Source: Daphnia carinata (taxonomy: Eukaryota; Arthropoda; Branchiopoda; Diplostraca; Daphniidae). Taken from it: 64,000 nt of DNA. Positions 39,183 to 51,100 of this stretch are shown here, one piece after another. The position numbers and the translations under genes were made by a program. Every line of letters begins with the position of its first letter. Within the stretch, counting starts at the first letter, position 1. The DNA is taken from NCBI RefSeq assembly GCF_022539665.2, contig NC_081337.1, positions 10,595,768-10,659,767 on the forward strand, written 5' to 3'. The notes beneath the pieces are model-generated. The model was not told where the DNA came from. It did no database searches and saw nothing but the letters and a program-made list of their open reading frames with translations.

Positions 39183-41884
39183 GTGAGTAATGAAATCTGC
39201 AATCAAGCACAAATGCTAAGCTAGTTCTCGTATGCCTAGTTTTAAACAGATTCAGTTAACCTACTAAAAAGTATTATAACGCGTTATTTTTCGTTGAAAT
39301 GCGTGCTTTTGTCGGCATGTTTTTTTTTTTAGTTATGTTGCGATTAGCCAGACTTTTCCATGTCGTTTTCTTTCTTTTGCTCGTTTGTTTGATTATACAA
39401 ACGTCTCGACCTAGTTGGACGTTGCCATTAGATCGACGACCATCCGTCATCGCCGCAAATATGTCTGTCGAGGTACACAAAATGTGAAAGCTGACGATAG
39501 TTAACCGACGTCGACTTGTATTGCACGTCTCTCTTGGTGTTTTCTTGGCCATTTAGCGAGTTGTTAGGAAGAATTACTGTCGTTAAGGAGAAACCCGGAA
39601 AACAAAAATTATGCAAATTTTTTTATAAAACGAATCCCAGATCATTTTGGCGGGTAAGCAAATTTTGCAGAGCTTTTCTGGAGGAGGCTGGAGGAGGTAA
39701 TGTTGGCGCCATTTTTTTGTTTTAATTGTGGTGCCTTTTCTTTTTTTGGCGCGTTTACCCCTTTCCCCGAACAAAAATTTGCATTTGTTTCGATTCTAAA
39801 TTTACATATTTTTTTATTTGGAAAAATGTTTACTTAACAATTTGGGGAGGAATGGTGTATTAAAAATGGTCGTAGAGGAATGGCGCCAAAATTTTTTTTT
39901 TTTAACAAATAAAAAATGGCGAAAGGATTCCCGGAGGTGGGAACAACTTGATACTTAATCTTTTTCCCATTTGACGATGAGGGGGAAAAAAATCGTTTAT
40001 TAAAAGCTTTTTTTTTTCCTCGTCGTGTATTGAGAGTAACGAGGAATTCACGCGGGAATCAGTGTGTAAATGTTTATGATAAAAAAAACAAATGAAGAGA
40101 AATTAATGAAATTGAATTTTAACGAAAACGAGGCGATGGGATAAGCAAAGCGATTCGATGCTAACACCAGTTTACGTGTGGGAAACTTGTGAAGAAGAGT
40201 ACGCTTACAAGAAGAAGAAAAAAAATGAGTAGGAAAACAAATAGATAACGAACCTGAACTTAACCATCTGACACTGGTTAAATCGAATGAAAACCAGAAG
40301 GCAAAGAAGCTACCTTCTCGTTTTTTCTTCTTCTGTAACTCTTGATTTTTATTTTCTTTTGATGGGGGGGGGGAGAGAAACGTGGACATAGAACCCACAT
40401 GTAATTAGAGAACCCGACTAGTATCTCTACTACCCCCCTCTCGCGCGCTCTTTCGTGTTATTATATTTCTTTTTCTTCGTTGTTCCAGGCTCGGTTTGAA
40501 ATTTTCATCTTGTCTCTAGCAGAAGAGTCACTTAATTCTCATGCTCTGCATCGACTTAATTTTTAATTTTCACGGTAGGGGTTTTATTATCACGTTTGTC
40601 GAGAGCGAGTCGACGGGATAGAAACAATGAAATGAAACCAACGTTTTCTTCAAACACTCTGCATGAAAAAGCGCTTTTTATTTTCAATTTCAATTGGGGA
40701 AAAGAAGATCTTTTTTGATGATGGCCTTGGTTGGTCGACACGCCTTTACCACTCACCATAAATCCACTTATTGTTTTCTTCTTTAAAAAAAAAAGCACTT
40801 TTCTTCATCTTCTCTTTAAAGCTACCACACAACTCTGCCATCTTCTTATTTCGTTCCTCTTGGTCGATTCTGTTTATACAAGCGTAGAGCTCTCAGCCTG
40901 TCACGAAAAAGAAGCGAGACGGAAGAACAGCATTCGAATCGAACAGATTTAAAGAGAAAGAAAAAGGAAGAGATCTCTTCAAGTCGAGGTGGTACACCTT
41001 ATACGCTCAAGTTCAACCAACGGGGACGCTGTCCTTTAATAGATGGGAGTTGTCCCTATTCAAACGTATGCAAAGTGCGCGACAGGCCTCACGACCAGTT
41101 TTCATTTCTTCTTTTTTATTGTCCCGTTGATACTTTGCTTTTTTGGTCAGTTGGAAACGAGACAGAAAAGGTACCTTATATTCCCAATGCCCTTGTGCCC
41201 TGCTCAACGGCAAACGATCGCTTAACAAGAAACACATGAAAAAAAAATGTGTATGCATCATCAAGTGTCCATAACCGAATCTTTTTCTCGACTACTACCC
41301 CAAATTTGGGTGTGCGTGTAGCGTAAACGGGAATTGCGGATGATCAGATAACGAGTTTTTCGTGTTGTATGTCACCAATGAATTTCGTGGCTCTCGTTGC
41401 TAATCAGCACCTCAGCCGTGCAAGAAAACAAAAAAAATCTATTTGGACTAACTGTAATTAAGAAACGAGCGGGATTCAATAGCGCGAGTCGACAAACCTG
41501 AATTGCTTTGCAGGAGATTAAAGACATCGCGCCAAATGGGAGAAAACAAAAAATTTAAAACGAAAACTGTTCCTGGTTTGAGTTGCTCTACTTTTTGATT
41601 CCTGAATCTTCTTCTTTATATCATCAGCTGTTTGTGTTTGACCCGAACAAGTTTATCTGCCAGTTATGCAGACAGAATAACACACAAAAAAAAAGAGAAG
41701 GGAGTTCTAGTAGTGTATATCTTTCTTTTTTGAAATTTTTTTTTCAAAGTTGTTGAACAACTCCGCGTCGCCATCACCCGGAATTAGTTTTGCACTCCGT
41801 TTACGGGCAAACAACAACGGGCCGGTGTTCCGTTAAAATGTCGCCTTCGCTAGTAGAAGAGCTGTTTGGAATTGGATGCGCACA

Positions 41885-41887
<3 letters not shown>

Positions 41888-41916
<29 letters not shown>
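41888..41916. repeat. (CT)n microsatellite
   Basis: About 29 uninterrupted bases of alternating C and T in noncoding DNA. Confidence 0.95.
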
Positions 41917-41920
<4 letters not shown>

Positions 41921-44900
41921 CCATAAAAATAAAAAGATAAGAAAGAAGCTGTATTTCATCCTGCATTAGTGACTCGTAAAAATTGCCGTTGAGAGGCTTT
42001 TCTTTGGGTCTTGACCGGGATTTTTTTTAAAGAAAAAGAAACCGAAAATTGCAACTGACCGTATACGCCAACAGAGAGAGTAAAAAAAAAAAATTTAGAT
42101 ACAAAGAAATCGTTTAAAAACGTTCAACATGCAACCGTATAGGACGATGAAAAAGAGAGCTTTTTTTTACTGATATCTTGTAGATTCAGAGTTTTAACCA
42201 TCAGCGAACAAGGCCGTCCCGGAACCTAATATACTTCACCTGAGCACGAAAAGAAAGACTTAAGATCTTGATGAATGCTGGTAGGAAAGCAGCACGCAAC
42301 ACACGTAAAGAAAGAGGTCTCTCTTTTTTTTTCTTTTTCTTTTGTCCGCTGTTGGAGTAGTAAATAAAAGTTGCAAATGGACGTGAAGAAGTCGAGAACC
42401 AACTCACGAAAAAACTGATGGCGTTTCTTTTATTGCTCAACCTGCCGCTGCAAACGAAAAAAAAAATGCTTTTAAGTAGTTGAATGGATGTACTTGTCCC
42501 GTCCCGTAACATTCCCACTGTTTTTTTTTGAGGGGGGGGGGGGCTCTTAAATATCCTATATCTCCTTCGATCTGCGAAACGAAACACCTTTTCTTTTAGG
42601 TGAGCCGCGTTCACGATTTTCTGAGAACAAAAAAAAAATTATGAGATTTGTTATCCACGAAATGTGTGGAAAAAGTGTTTCAAGGAAAAGGCGAGCCGGA
42701 CATTTTTTTTGTTTGGTCGTTTTTATTTTCCGCTCGTTATAATAAACGGAGCGTCACGTCTATTTTCGTATTACGGGAGTTTTTTTCAGAAAAAGAAAAT
42801 TATTTGTTTGATTAAAAAGTCACGACCGAGCGATCCGTTATCGTTGACCGGTGCTGCTAGAGGACACTGTCGTCCATGGTGTGTCATGCCGAAGAAAGAA
42901 GGCACTTGTTATCCAATTGATTTCTGCTGTTCAATTTCTCGTTCTTTTTTTTTTTAATTTAATGTTTAGAAACTTGTAGAAAGTCGACATCCGAGAGAAA
43001 ATTTTTTTTTTAAGAAAAAAATGGCGGCCTTGTCGTTAGGTGTAAATCATCGAGGCCGATTGTGGTTTTACCAATCTTTTTAGCGTAAAAAAGAGTTCCG
43101 ACAAACCGTTTATGTTATCCCAGTCCATTTCTCTTGTCATTTTTTTTTCCGTGGAAAAAAAAGGTCTGTTCGATTGGTTTACGTTAATGATGTGAACGCG
43201 GGATTCACGTCCAAGCTGCCTGTACATTTTGTAATAATGCAGAGACATTAATCAAGTGTCCACTGTTCCTAAAATTTTTTTTTTTTTTCGGGGATATTTG
43301 CTTCTACTGGGTGGGTAGTTAATAGCCGTCCGTTTCTCAAAAAAAAAAAAAAAATAAATAATTCTCTCGTTTATTAGTTACCGGAAAAAAAAACCAAAAG
43401 AAATTGAGGACAAGAAGAAAAATCAATTGGGAACAATTGACGAGTTCTTTTCTTTTCTCGGTCGAAATTCTGCCCCCACCTAAAATGGGAAACCTTATAA
43501 AAATTCTTTTCTCACTTCTCACGTGCCCGCCGGTTCTTTTCATGTACGTTGGTCATCATCAATCAATAGACACTTCTGTCGGTTCGCTTTTTTTTTTCTA
43601 TGCCACGCCATATACTTGTCGCTGTGTCTGCATACACATGTTGTTCTCGCAATTCAAGTTTTTCAGCCGCGAAAAAGGGCCGATCGGCTGGGCCATTCTT
43701 TAGAAGAACGGTTTGTTTAGTCCGTCCTGAATGACGTGGCGTTCCCATTGCGCGAAGACACGCTGCTTTGCACGAGAAAGGAAAATAAATAATCGATGGA
43801 TGGTACACAAATATCAGGAGAAAACTCTTATTTTCCTTTGCTTCAGCGAGAGATGATGTTCACCATTTTCTCCCGTTCAAAAAAAAAAAAATCGAACTGC
43901 TGTTGCGTGTTGTTGTTGTATGCGCATTGTTAACATGCAACGGAGCGGAGCGCATTTCGCGAAGAAAATAAAGAGGTTTTTCTTTTTCACGGGAGATTGA
44001 AAGCGTTTTGTGTAGGGAAGGAGAAGAACGAAAGTTTTTTTTTATTTTGGGGGGTGCGCTTTTGTTGATCGAAAAAAAAAACTTTCTGTTCAATCTACTG
44101 CCGCCGTGTTTTTGTTCCACTTTTTAGATCCGTTCCGCGCTTACGTTTTCCCTCCTTGTTATTTCCTCTCGAGATCGATGGCATGTCGATGAGTCGCATT
44201 CCACACAATAGGAGTTTTGCCCCTGTTATTCCACATCGTTTCGAAAATGTTCGTGCCTCTCTAAGTACCTCATTTTTTCTGTGCATTTTTGTTTAATTTT
44301 GTCACGACTTTAATGACAGTCGAGATGTCCTCATCATTTCAATCCTCCCCCCCCCCCCACTCGACTAGAGACCACCCATCCAGTTGAATAGTGGACAGAA
44401 AGTGCAGGTCTACAGGACAGATATGCCAAGGACGATTCCCATGATTTTTCTTTCATTCTTTTTACATTTTTCCTTAGCGAATTGGAATTGAATTTGACCC
44501 GCTCCCGAAAGGCGGTAGACCAAAACGCGGCGAGGATAAAAAAAAAACCTCAAAAAAATGAAACTACACGAACTGAGTTATGATTTCCTTTCGATTTATT
44601 TCTTTTTCCGTTCTACCATATAACCCACCTAAACATCCCTTTTTTTCACTCTTCGTTTGCCCCAGCTCTCTCTCCCATATCCGGTTGTATTTTACTTTTT
44701 TGAACTACGAGCTTGTGGTTCCGTCGCCGGGAACAACCCTGTGTATGCCCGTCTACCTCCCCTCTCACGTCTTCTTTTTTTTTTTTGGTACGCCTCTGTT
44801 CACGCAAAAGGGTCGTAAAAAAATCTACAATGAAAATGTTGTTCCAGTAGAAGAAAAAAAAAAAATGGACAATAATAAAGAGAGAAACGGAAGCTAAGGT

Positions 44901-45992
44901 AGTGAACCTTTTCTATTGTGTGGTGGGGTTGCAGAGGGTAAAAAAAAACGGATGGGCTCGAAAATAGGGGGATCCAGCGGATACGAGGACGCATACCAAT
45001 TATCAAGTCTGCTACGTTTGGGCCATGGGAAAGAAACAAGAAAAAACGCGTGGTTCGCCCTACATGCGTATCAAGTCAATGGCGTGATATAATTTTGTAA
45101 TATTGTTTTGTTTTTTTTTGCGTTTCTGCGTCAGGCAAACGTATTCGTGGTCAACGACAAACACCTTTCCTACCCCCATCGCTATCGCCTGGAACCGCAC
45201 AAAGATCTCGAGGTTTCTGTTTAGTAGGACAGTTTATTAGAGAAGGAGAGAAAAAATCTCACGGTCTTCATGCGGTCGGTTAAGTGAAACGAGTCATGAG
45301 AAAAAGTGAGGACTCGCATGTCGTCAGCTGCCCGTTTTCAAGGAAATCGATCCGGCTCTTTGTTTTTAACATGTTCCATACCGTTTTTCTGAAAGGATAT
45401 CGATGTCAATCGAAAACAAAAGCACCCCAGGGCTAAATGTCATGATCGCCTCTTTTGAAATGAATAGGAAATGATTAGAGTAAATACGTTTGTACTTGAA
45501 ATCTCGGTACGCATATTTCTATTTTTAGGAAGGTCAAATTGAACAACATCGCCACAAATGACCACATTAAATTATTCAAAGGAAAAAAATAACAATCCCC
45601 CTCCCGCAGTCAGTCCCCTTCAAACGAATAGTATATTGCATCAATACTCGTTTGTTCGTGAAAAATGACTTGAGGAACCGTAATCAAAAGAAAGATAATC
45701 GCTGCCATCACGTTACCATAGGGCAAGTTTTCCCCTCACTCGCGCCATTATAAACGTACCTTCAGAGCCCCTACTTCGAAGGAAACCAAAGAACCCGCAC
45801 ATCGTCATTTCGCTTCAACAAATCAAAAACCCATCATTAAAAAAAAAGGGACCGTTTGAGATGGGGCGGTATGCAAACTTAAACAAAGCTTTTATTTATT
45901 TTTTTTTTAAACATAATTGTTGGATAAGTCTTCCGTGTATTGCGTCTATCCGTCACAGACAATCAGCTCGTTATAGTCCATTTTTTACGACC

Positions 45993-46023
45993 GGGGGGGG
46001 GGGGGGGGAGATCCCCCCCCCCC
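45993..46023. repeat. G16-AGAT-C11 hairpin
   Basis: Sixteen G, the four bases AGAT, then eleven C. On one strand this can fold into an 11-bp all-GC stem with a 4-base loop. The G run alone could form a quadruplex. Confidence 0.9.
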
Positions 46024-48160
46024 TATATTATTTCATGGCTGTGACGAGAAAAGCGGCGCTCACTAATATGAGGAGTCCTTAAATATAAATATTTGATCTG
46101 CTTTCCAATTTCTTTTCAAGGAAAGAAAATGAAAACATTTTTTCTTTCAAAAAGACGTTTGAGAATAAGATGATTTTGGAGGGGCACGTCTTACTGAATT
46201 TTGACGGACAGCTAAAATTTCATCAGCATAATAAATTGGTACGAAATCGAGTGTCTTTACTTATGTAGAAAGTATGAATATGCTGGTAGGTAGACGTTGC
46301 TTTTTGTGGTGATGTTTTCTCCCGTAAATCAAGAGGAAATCCGATCCAGATGATACCGAAAGTATTTCTCTCTTCTTTTCATTTATTGTGTGTGCCTATT
46401 CGTTCCGCACGGATCAACGAAATGGAAATCTTCTTTTGGCCCACATTCCCGAGAAGCTCTCAGTCGTTTCACGAACGGAAAGCTATGTAGTACCATTCAA
46501 TTCCGTGACGACAAAGGAAGAAGAACAAGGTAGACACAAAACTGTATGGGAAAACACGCAACAATTTGTACACACAAAATAGCCAAGACAAATGTTTCCA
46601 TAAAGAACGAAAGTTCCAGCAATTACCGTTCAAGGATTGCCTTGTTATTTTTCAAAGATTTTGCAGACGGATGTGATCACATTAACAAAAGAATAACTTT
46701 TGAAAAAAAAAATGATTGAATGATAAATTAAGATGACAGCGTGTGTCTTGGAGTATAACGCATCTTAATGTTGTCATTAACAACGCGATGTCAAGAAAAC
46801 AAAAAGTTTTTGACTTGGGTGGTCTTTAAACATTCGGCATCTGTTTCATTTTTTTTCCCCCATGTTCCACAAAGAAGTGGATAACGACGTGCGATGTAAC
46901 GACTTTCCATCTCGACGCGCTTGTCCAGTAATCGAAATCGCCAGTTGGTTTCCCAATTTAAAAAAAAAAAGGAAAAATCAAGTAGCGGTTAAGGATCTTA
47001 AAGTCTGTATACCGTATTATTTTTAGGTTGTAAATAGTTACCGAGCCAGATGGAGGTGGGGCTACAAAAAAGAAATGCTGTCGCCGCTGTATCGCTTTGT
47101 AACATGAACACAAAGAGAAGAGAAGATCATCATTACACACAACTTGAGACTGTGATATACCATCGCAATATTAGCTCGACTTCCTTCTTTTTTACCATGG
47201 CCAGTACCTTTTGGACTTTTCTCTCGATGACTATAACATTTAAGGAGAGCGTACGGTACGTTTACCCATATATAGAGAGAAGGGCCAGTTACCGTTATGT
47301 CCACTTACCCTTTTGTTGCTGGCCGTCTGGACCTATTGGGAGAAATGTGTGTGTGTGTGTGTGCAATAAGATGTCGAGAACAAGAACGAAAAGAAGAGGG
47401 CAAGTAACAGCTTTCGATGAAGAATAGATGAAAAAGAAACAGCTGTCGGTTACGTGAAGGAGGCGTAACAATAGGCATGCCGTTCCAACCATTCACGGCA
47501 CAAGCTGATGGCAGCAGTTTTTGTCTCCTTTTTATCAGTGATCGTGTGTCCCTTTTCAACCTAACATCATTTTGATAAGAAAAGAAAAAAGACTTCACGA
47601 AGAAGAAGAAGAAAAAAAAATGCTGCTGGCTGCAAAACTGTTTTTCCAGACGGCCAGACGTGTGCACCTGGTGTGTGCCGTCAACTGCCTTTTGAATATA
47701 TTTTTTTTTTTTTAATTTACAAGGACAGCAGTGAAAACAGTCAAGCAGAAGACGCGTTTTCTTGCGTGCGTACGGTAAGCCGTGTGTTGCTTGGACGTGT
47801 TAACTTACACACCCAGGGCAAAATCCATGAATGGCTCTTTTGCCACACGCAGCAAACTTTAGCCTATCCATGTGTGTCTTTAATGTATTCAAGAAATTTT
47901 CTTTTTTCTCACTCGCTTTTTACGTGCCTTTTAAGTCTGCCCATCTCGTTTGCCGTCATCTATACGTCCTCCTGCTGCGTCTCGGTCCATTCTTTTAGTC
48001 AATGATGGTCGTTTATTTATTCGTTTCTTTCTCTGTCTGATTCTTTTGTTAAAAGCTAAACGAGAGATGCTGCATTTCTGATTTTGCCAATGCAGAGAAA
48101 GTGATAGTTGATCTCATCTTGTTCTTTTGTTTTCTTTTTCCCTCTAAACAAAGGGCCACC

Positions 48161-51100
48161 ATGCGATTGTTCAAGAGACGAGTTTCGGATCCGGCACCTC
48201 AATTGGTCAGTTTGGCCGCCATCAATTCAGAGATGGATCAACCGGCATCGTCCAGGCTCTCCAATACTTACACTACCAGCACGACCAATGGCAACGAAGA
48301 TTACGCTGATTACCAAACTGTGACAGCCATGCCGGCGATGGTTGTCGTCGACGATGCCCCAAGGAAACGTGAGTCATTTTTATTTATTTTTTATTTTCCA
48401 TTTTAACTATCGACACGACTCAACGAGTTTTCTTCTGCTTCATTTTGCAATAAAAAATTGTTTGGACGTGGTACGTCATTCTAGTATTGTGTCCCTAATA
48501 AACAACCCGCTTGTTTCTATTTCGTTACACTTAATCCTGTCTGGCAGATTCGTTTTTGTATTTTGGTCGCCTTTCACCTTTTTTTTTTCTTTCACGATTG
48601 AGGTAATCAAGTCGCCTATGTTTTCCTTTTTTCTTTTTTTTTTTGTATAATTTATTAATCAGAAAAGTATGCCCCATATCTCGTCATCGCCCTTATTTCA
48701 TTTGCTGCTTCGATCGGTCTCGTTTTTCTAGCAGACCATTCTCGTGATTTCTCCTTCCAAACACTTGAAACAAAAAAACAAAACAAATGCGTTATAGAAC
48801 ACAATGATCACGATTTCTCCCCCTCATTCTTTCGTAGCAGCAGCAGGTTTCCTGACGTGGGGCAAACGGATGGGCAACAAGTTGGAGCAGCTGAAACGCG
48901 GACACTCGAGAGAGCGGTTGGCACCTTCGTCCAGTGCTGCCAGTTCGTCCGGTTGCAATTTACTGGATCAATCGCTGTCCAATTCCACTTGCTCGCTCAA
49001 CGCGTTGACATCTATGACGTCATCACCGTTCGCTTTGGCCGTCAGTCGGAAACCTTCGTTCGATTCGTCGACGTTGAACGTGGAAACGTGCGTCAGTAAT
49101 TCTGCGATGCAGCAGACGATCACCCGCCGGAGTAAAGTGCCGCGGCGACCTCCAGCCGCTGGAGGCGCTCCATCCGGTTATCACAATCAACAAAGGAGGT
49201 CTTCGACGGGCACGTCGTTGTCGTCGAAATTTCTTTTTCGAAGTTCGTCAACGTCGCAATTGTCTTCGTACTACCGTTGCGACGATCCCAGTGAAGATTT
49301 AAATACCAGCGAAATGCAAACGGCGCGACATTCGAAATCTCCAAAATCGTCAAGACCAGTACCGATGCCTCCGGCCGCTTCGGCTTGTTCCACTCCGTCC
49401 AGCACTCACCGAGCCTACGCCAACAACAATAACAACAACGTGAATAGTGGCGGCGTGAATTATTTGCCCACCAAGACGGTCAGTTGCGAGAACATTCCAA
49501 GCGTCACAGCGGCCAGTTTGCAAGCGGCTCTGCAAAAAGCTAAATTAACGGGCGGCGAACATGCGACCGATTCGGCCGCAACTTCCGATTCGCGTGTGAC
49601 GCATCCTCAATCCGAACCGCCGGACGTGTTTACCACAAACAATCAGCCCAGTCCTAACGGAGTGCAATCTAATAGATTTCCTTACGCTTTCTTACGTTCT
49701 CGTTTAACTTCTCTGCCGGAAGAACAGCAACAACAACAACAACAGTCGTCTGCGTTCTCCACGACGCCGACGTCCGCCCAGTATGACGTCAATCAGATCA
49801 AAGCGAAAATGCATCAAATGTACACGGACGCTGTGACGAACGGCTGCGCGGATAACGGACCGTCAAAGCTGCGGCACAGCTCCTCGACGTCGTGCGTCTT
49901 TCGCGAGTCTCTCGGCATGGGCGTCGCTCCGGCGTATCAGCATCCGCCGTCGCATTACGGCAGCAGCGTCCTCCTGCCGACGTTGACGCGACAATCGAGC
50001 GTGGTGAGCGACGCGGACGCAGACAGCGGCATCGAGAAAGAGGCCTCGTCCGACTCGAGTTCCCTTTACGGCTCGGACGTCAGCAGCGGCGGAGGCAACA
50101 GTTGGGAATTGTTGGGCAGAAATGGCGGGGACGATCATTCGGCGGAAACTGGCAGCCGGAATCCATTAACGTCTCACTATCCCTGTGGCAAGGAGATGCA
50201 GCAGTTGTACAGCAATCACAACGATGCACCCCCGTCGCATCAAACGCCTCCGGCACCAGCAGCGTCAACTCATCGCGGCCTGCCGGAAGCGAAAGCCACT
50301 AGCCAAATCATTGGCAGCAATCATGGCAGCAGCAGCAATAATAACAGCAGCAGCGGCAGCGGCAGTAAATGGGACTACCGCGAAGTCAAGCATCGCATGC
50401 GATCCAGGGCTTCGTCACTCGACAGCGTCAAGCTGGGCGAGTCGAGGAAATGGTCGCTACCCTCTGCCGGTTCTGGCCAGCTCGGCTCGGATCAGCAGTC
50501 ATCGCACCGGAAATCGTCGACTCCATCATCTGACTGCGTCGAAGCGAAGAACCGTCAGACATCCGCTCCTCTGGCGGCCGATCCGGTTACTCCTCCCTGT
50601 TCATCTTTCAAAGGGGCCGACAAGAAATTAGCCTCTTTCCTCAGAGGTCACGTTCGATCCGTTTCTTTTGGACGCGGGGCGTTGACCTTACCCGGACGCA
50701 AATCATCCGCTTCTAAAGTCAAATCAGATTCCAATCCAACTACCGCAGCAGCAACGGCGGCGCCACCTTCCGTCCACTTTCAGATCGGACATTCGACACG
50801 CTACATTCCGGGCCGGCCGAAAGACGAACAGGATTCCCAGTCGAAAGAGAACAATGGCAGCAGATCACCGTCATCGCTTCCGCCCAACGGCATCCAGCAA
50901 CAACAACAACAACAACCTCCGCCTTTAACGAAACAGTACCGCCTCTTGCGGCTCATCAAGGACGAGAGCGGCGAGCTGGGCATTTTGATAACGTTGAAAC
51001 GCGGAGCTGACGGTTCGATGCAGGGCTACGTCATCGGCCATGTGGAGCCCGGAGGCGTGGCAGACAGGTACAGTTCATTTATTTGTGATAATGTATTTTT

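Larger units (their letters stand above)
39183..48160. other. Noncoding interval, probably the first intron of PDZ gene 2
   Basis: No coding exon that I can support. It contains A and T runs throughout, a (CT)n repeat at 41888-41916, long G or C runs near 42532 and 44347, and the G/C hairpin at 45993-46023. An ORF at 46388-46582 has balanced composition, but no acceptor could be found ahead of it. Confidence 0.55.

Noticed and set aside
46388-46582. 64-codon plus-strand ORF of mixed composition
   Set aside because: Starts with a non-ATG codon, has no acceptor before it and no partner exon. Treated as chance.
49863-50631. Alternative-frame ORFs inside the large exon of PDZ gene 2
   Set aside because: Arg/Ala-rich readings of Ser/Gln-rich codons. 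They do not join the flanking exons.
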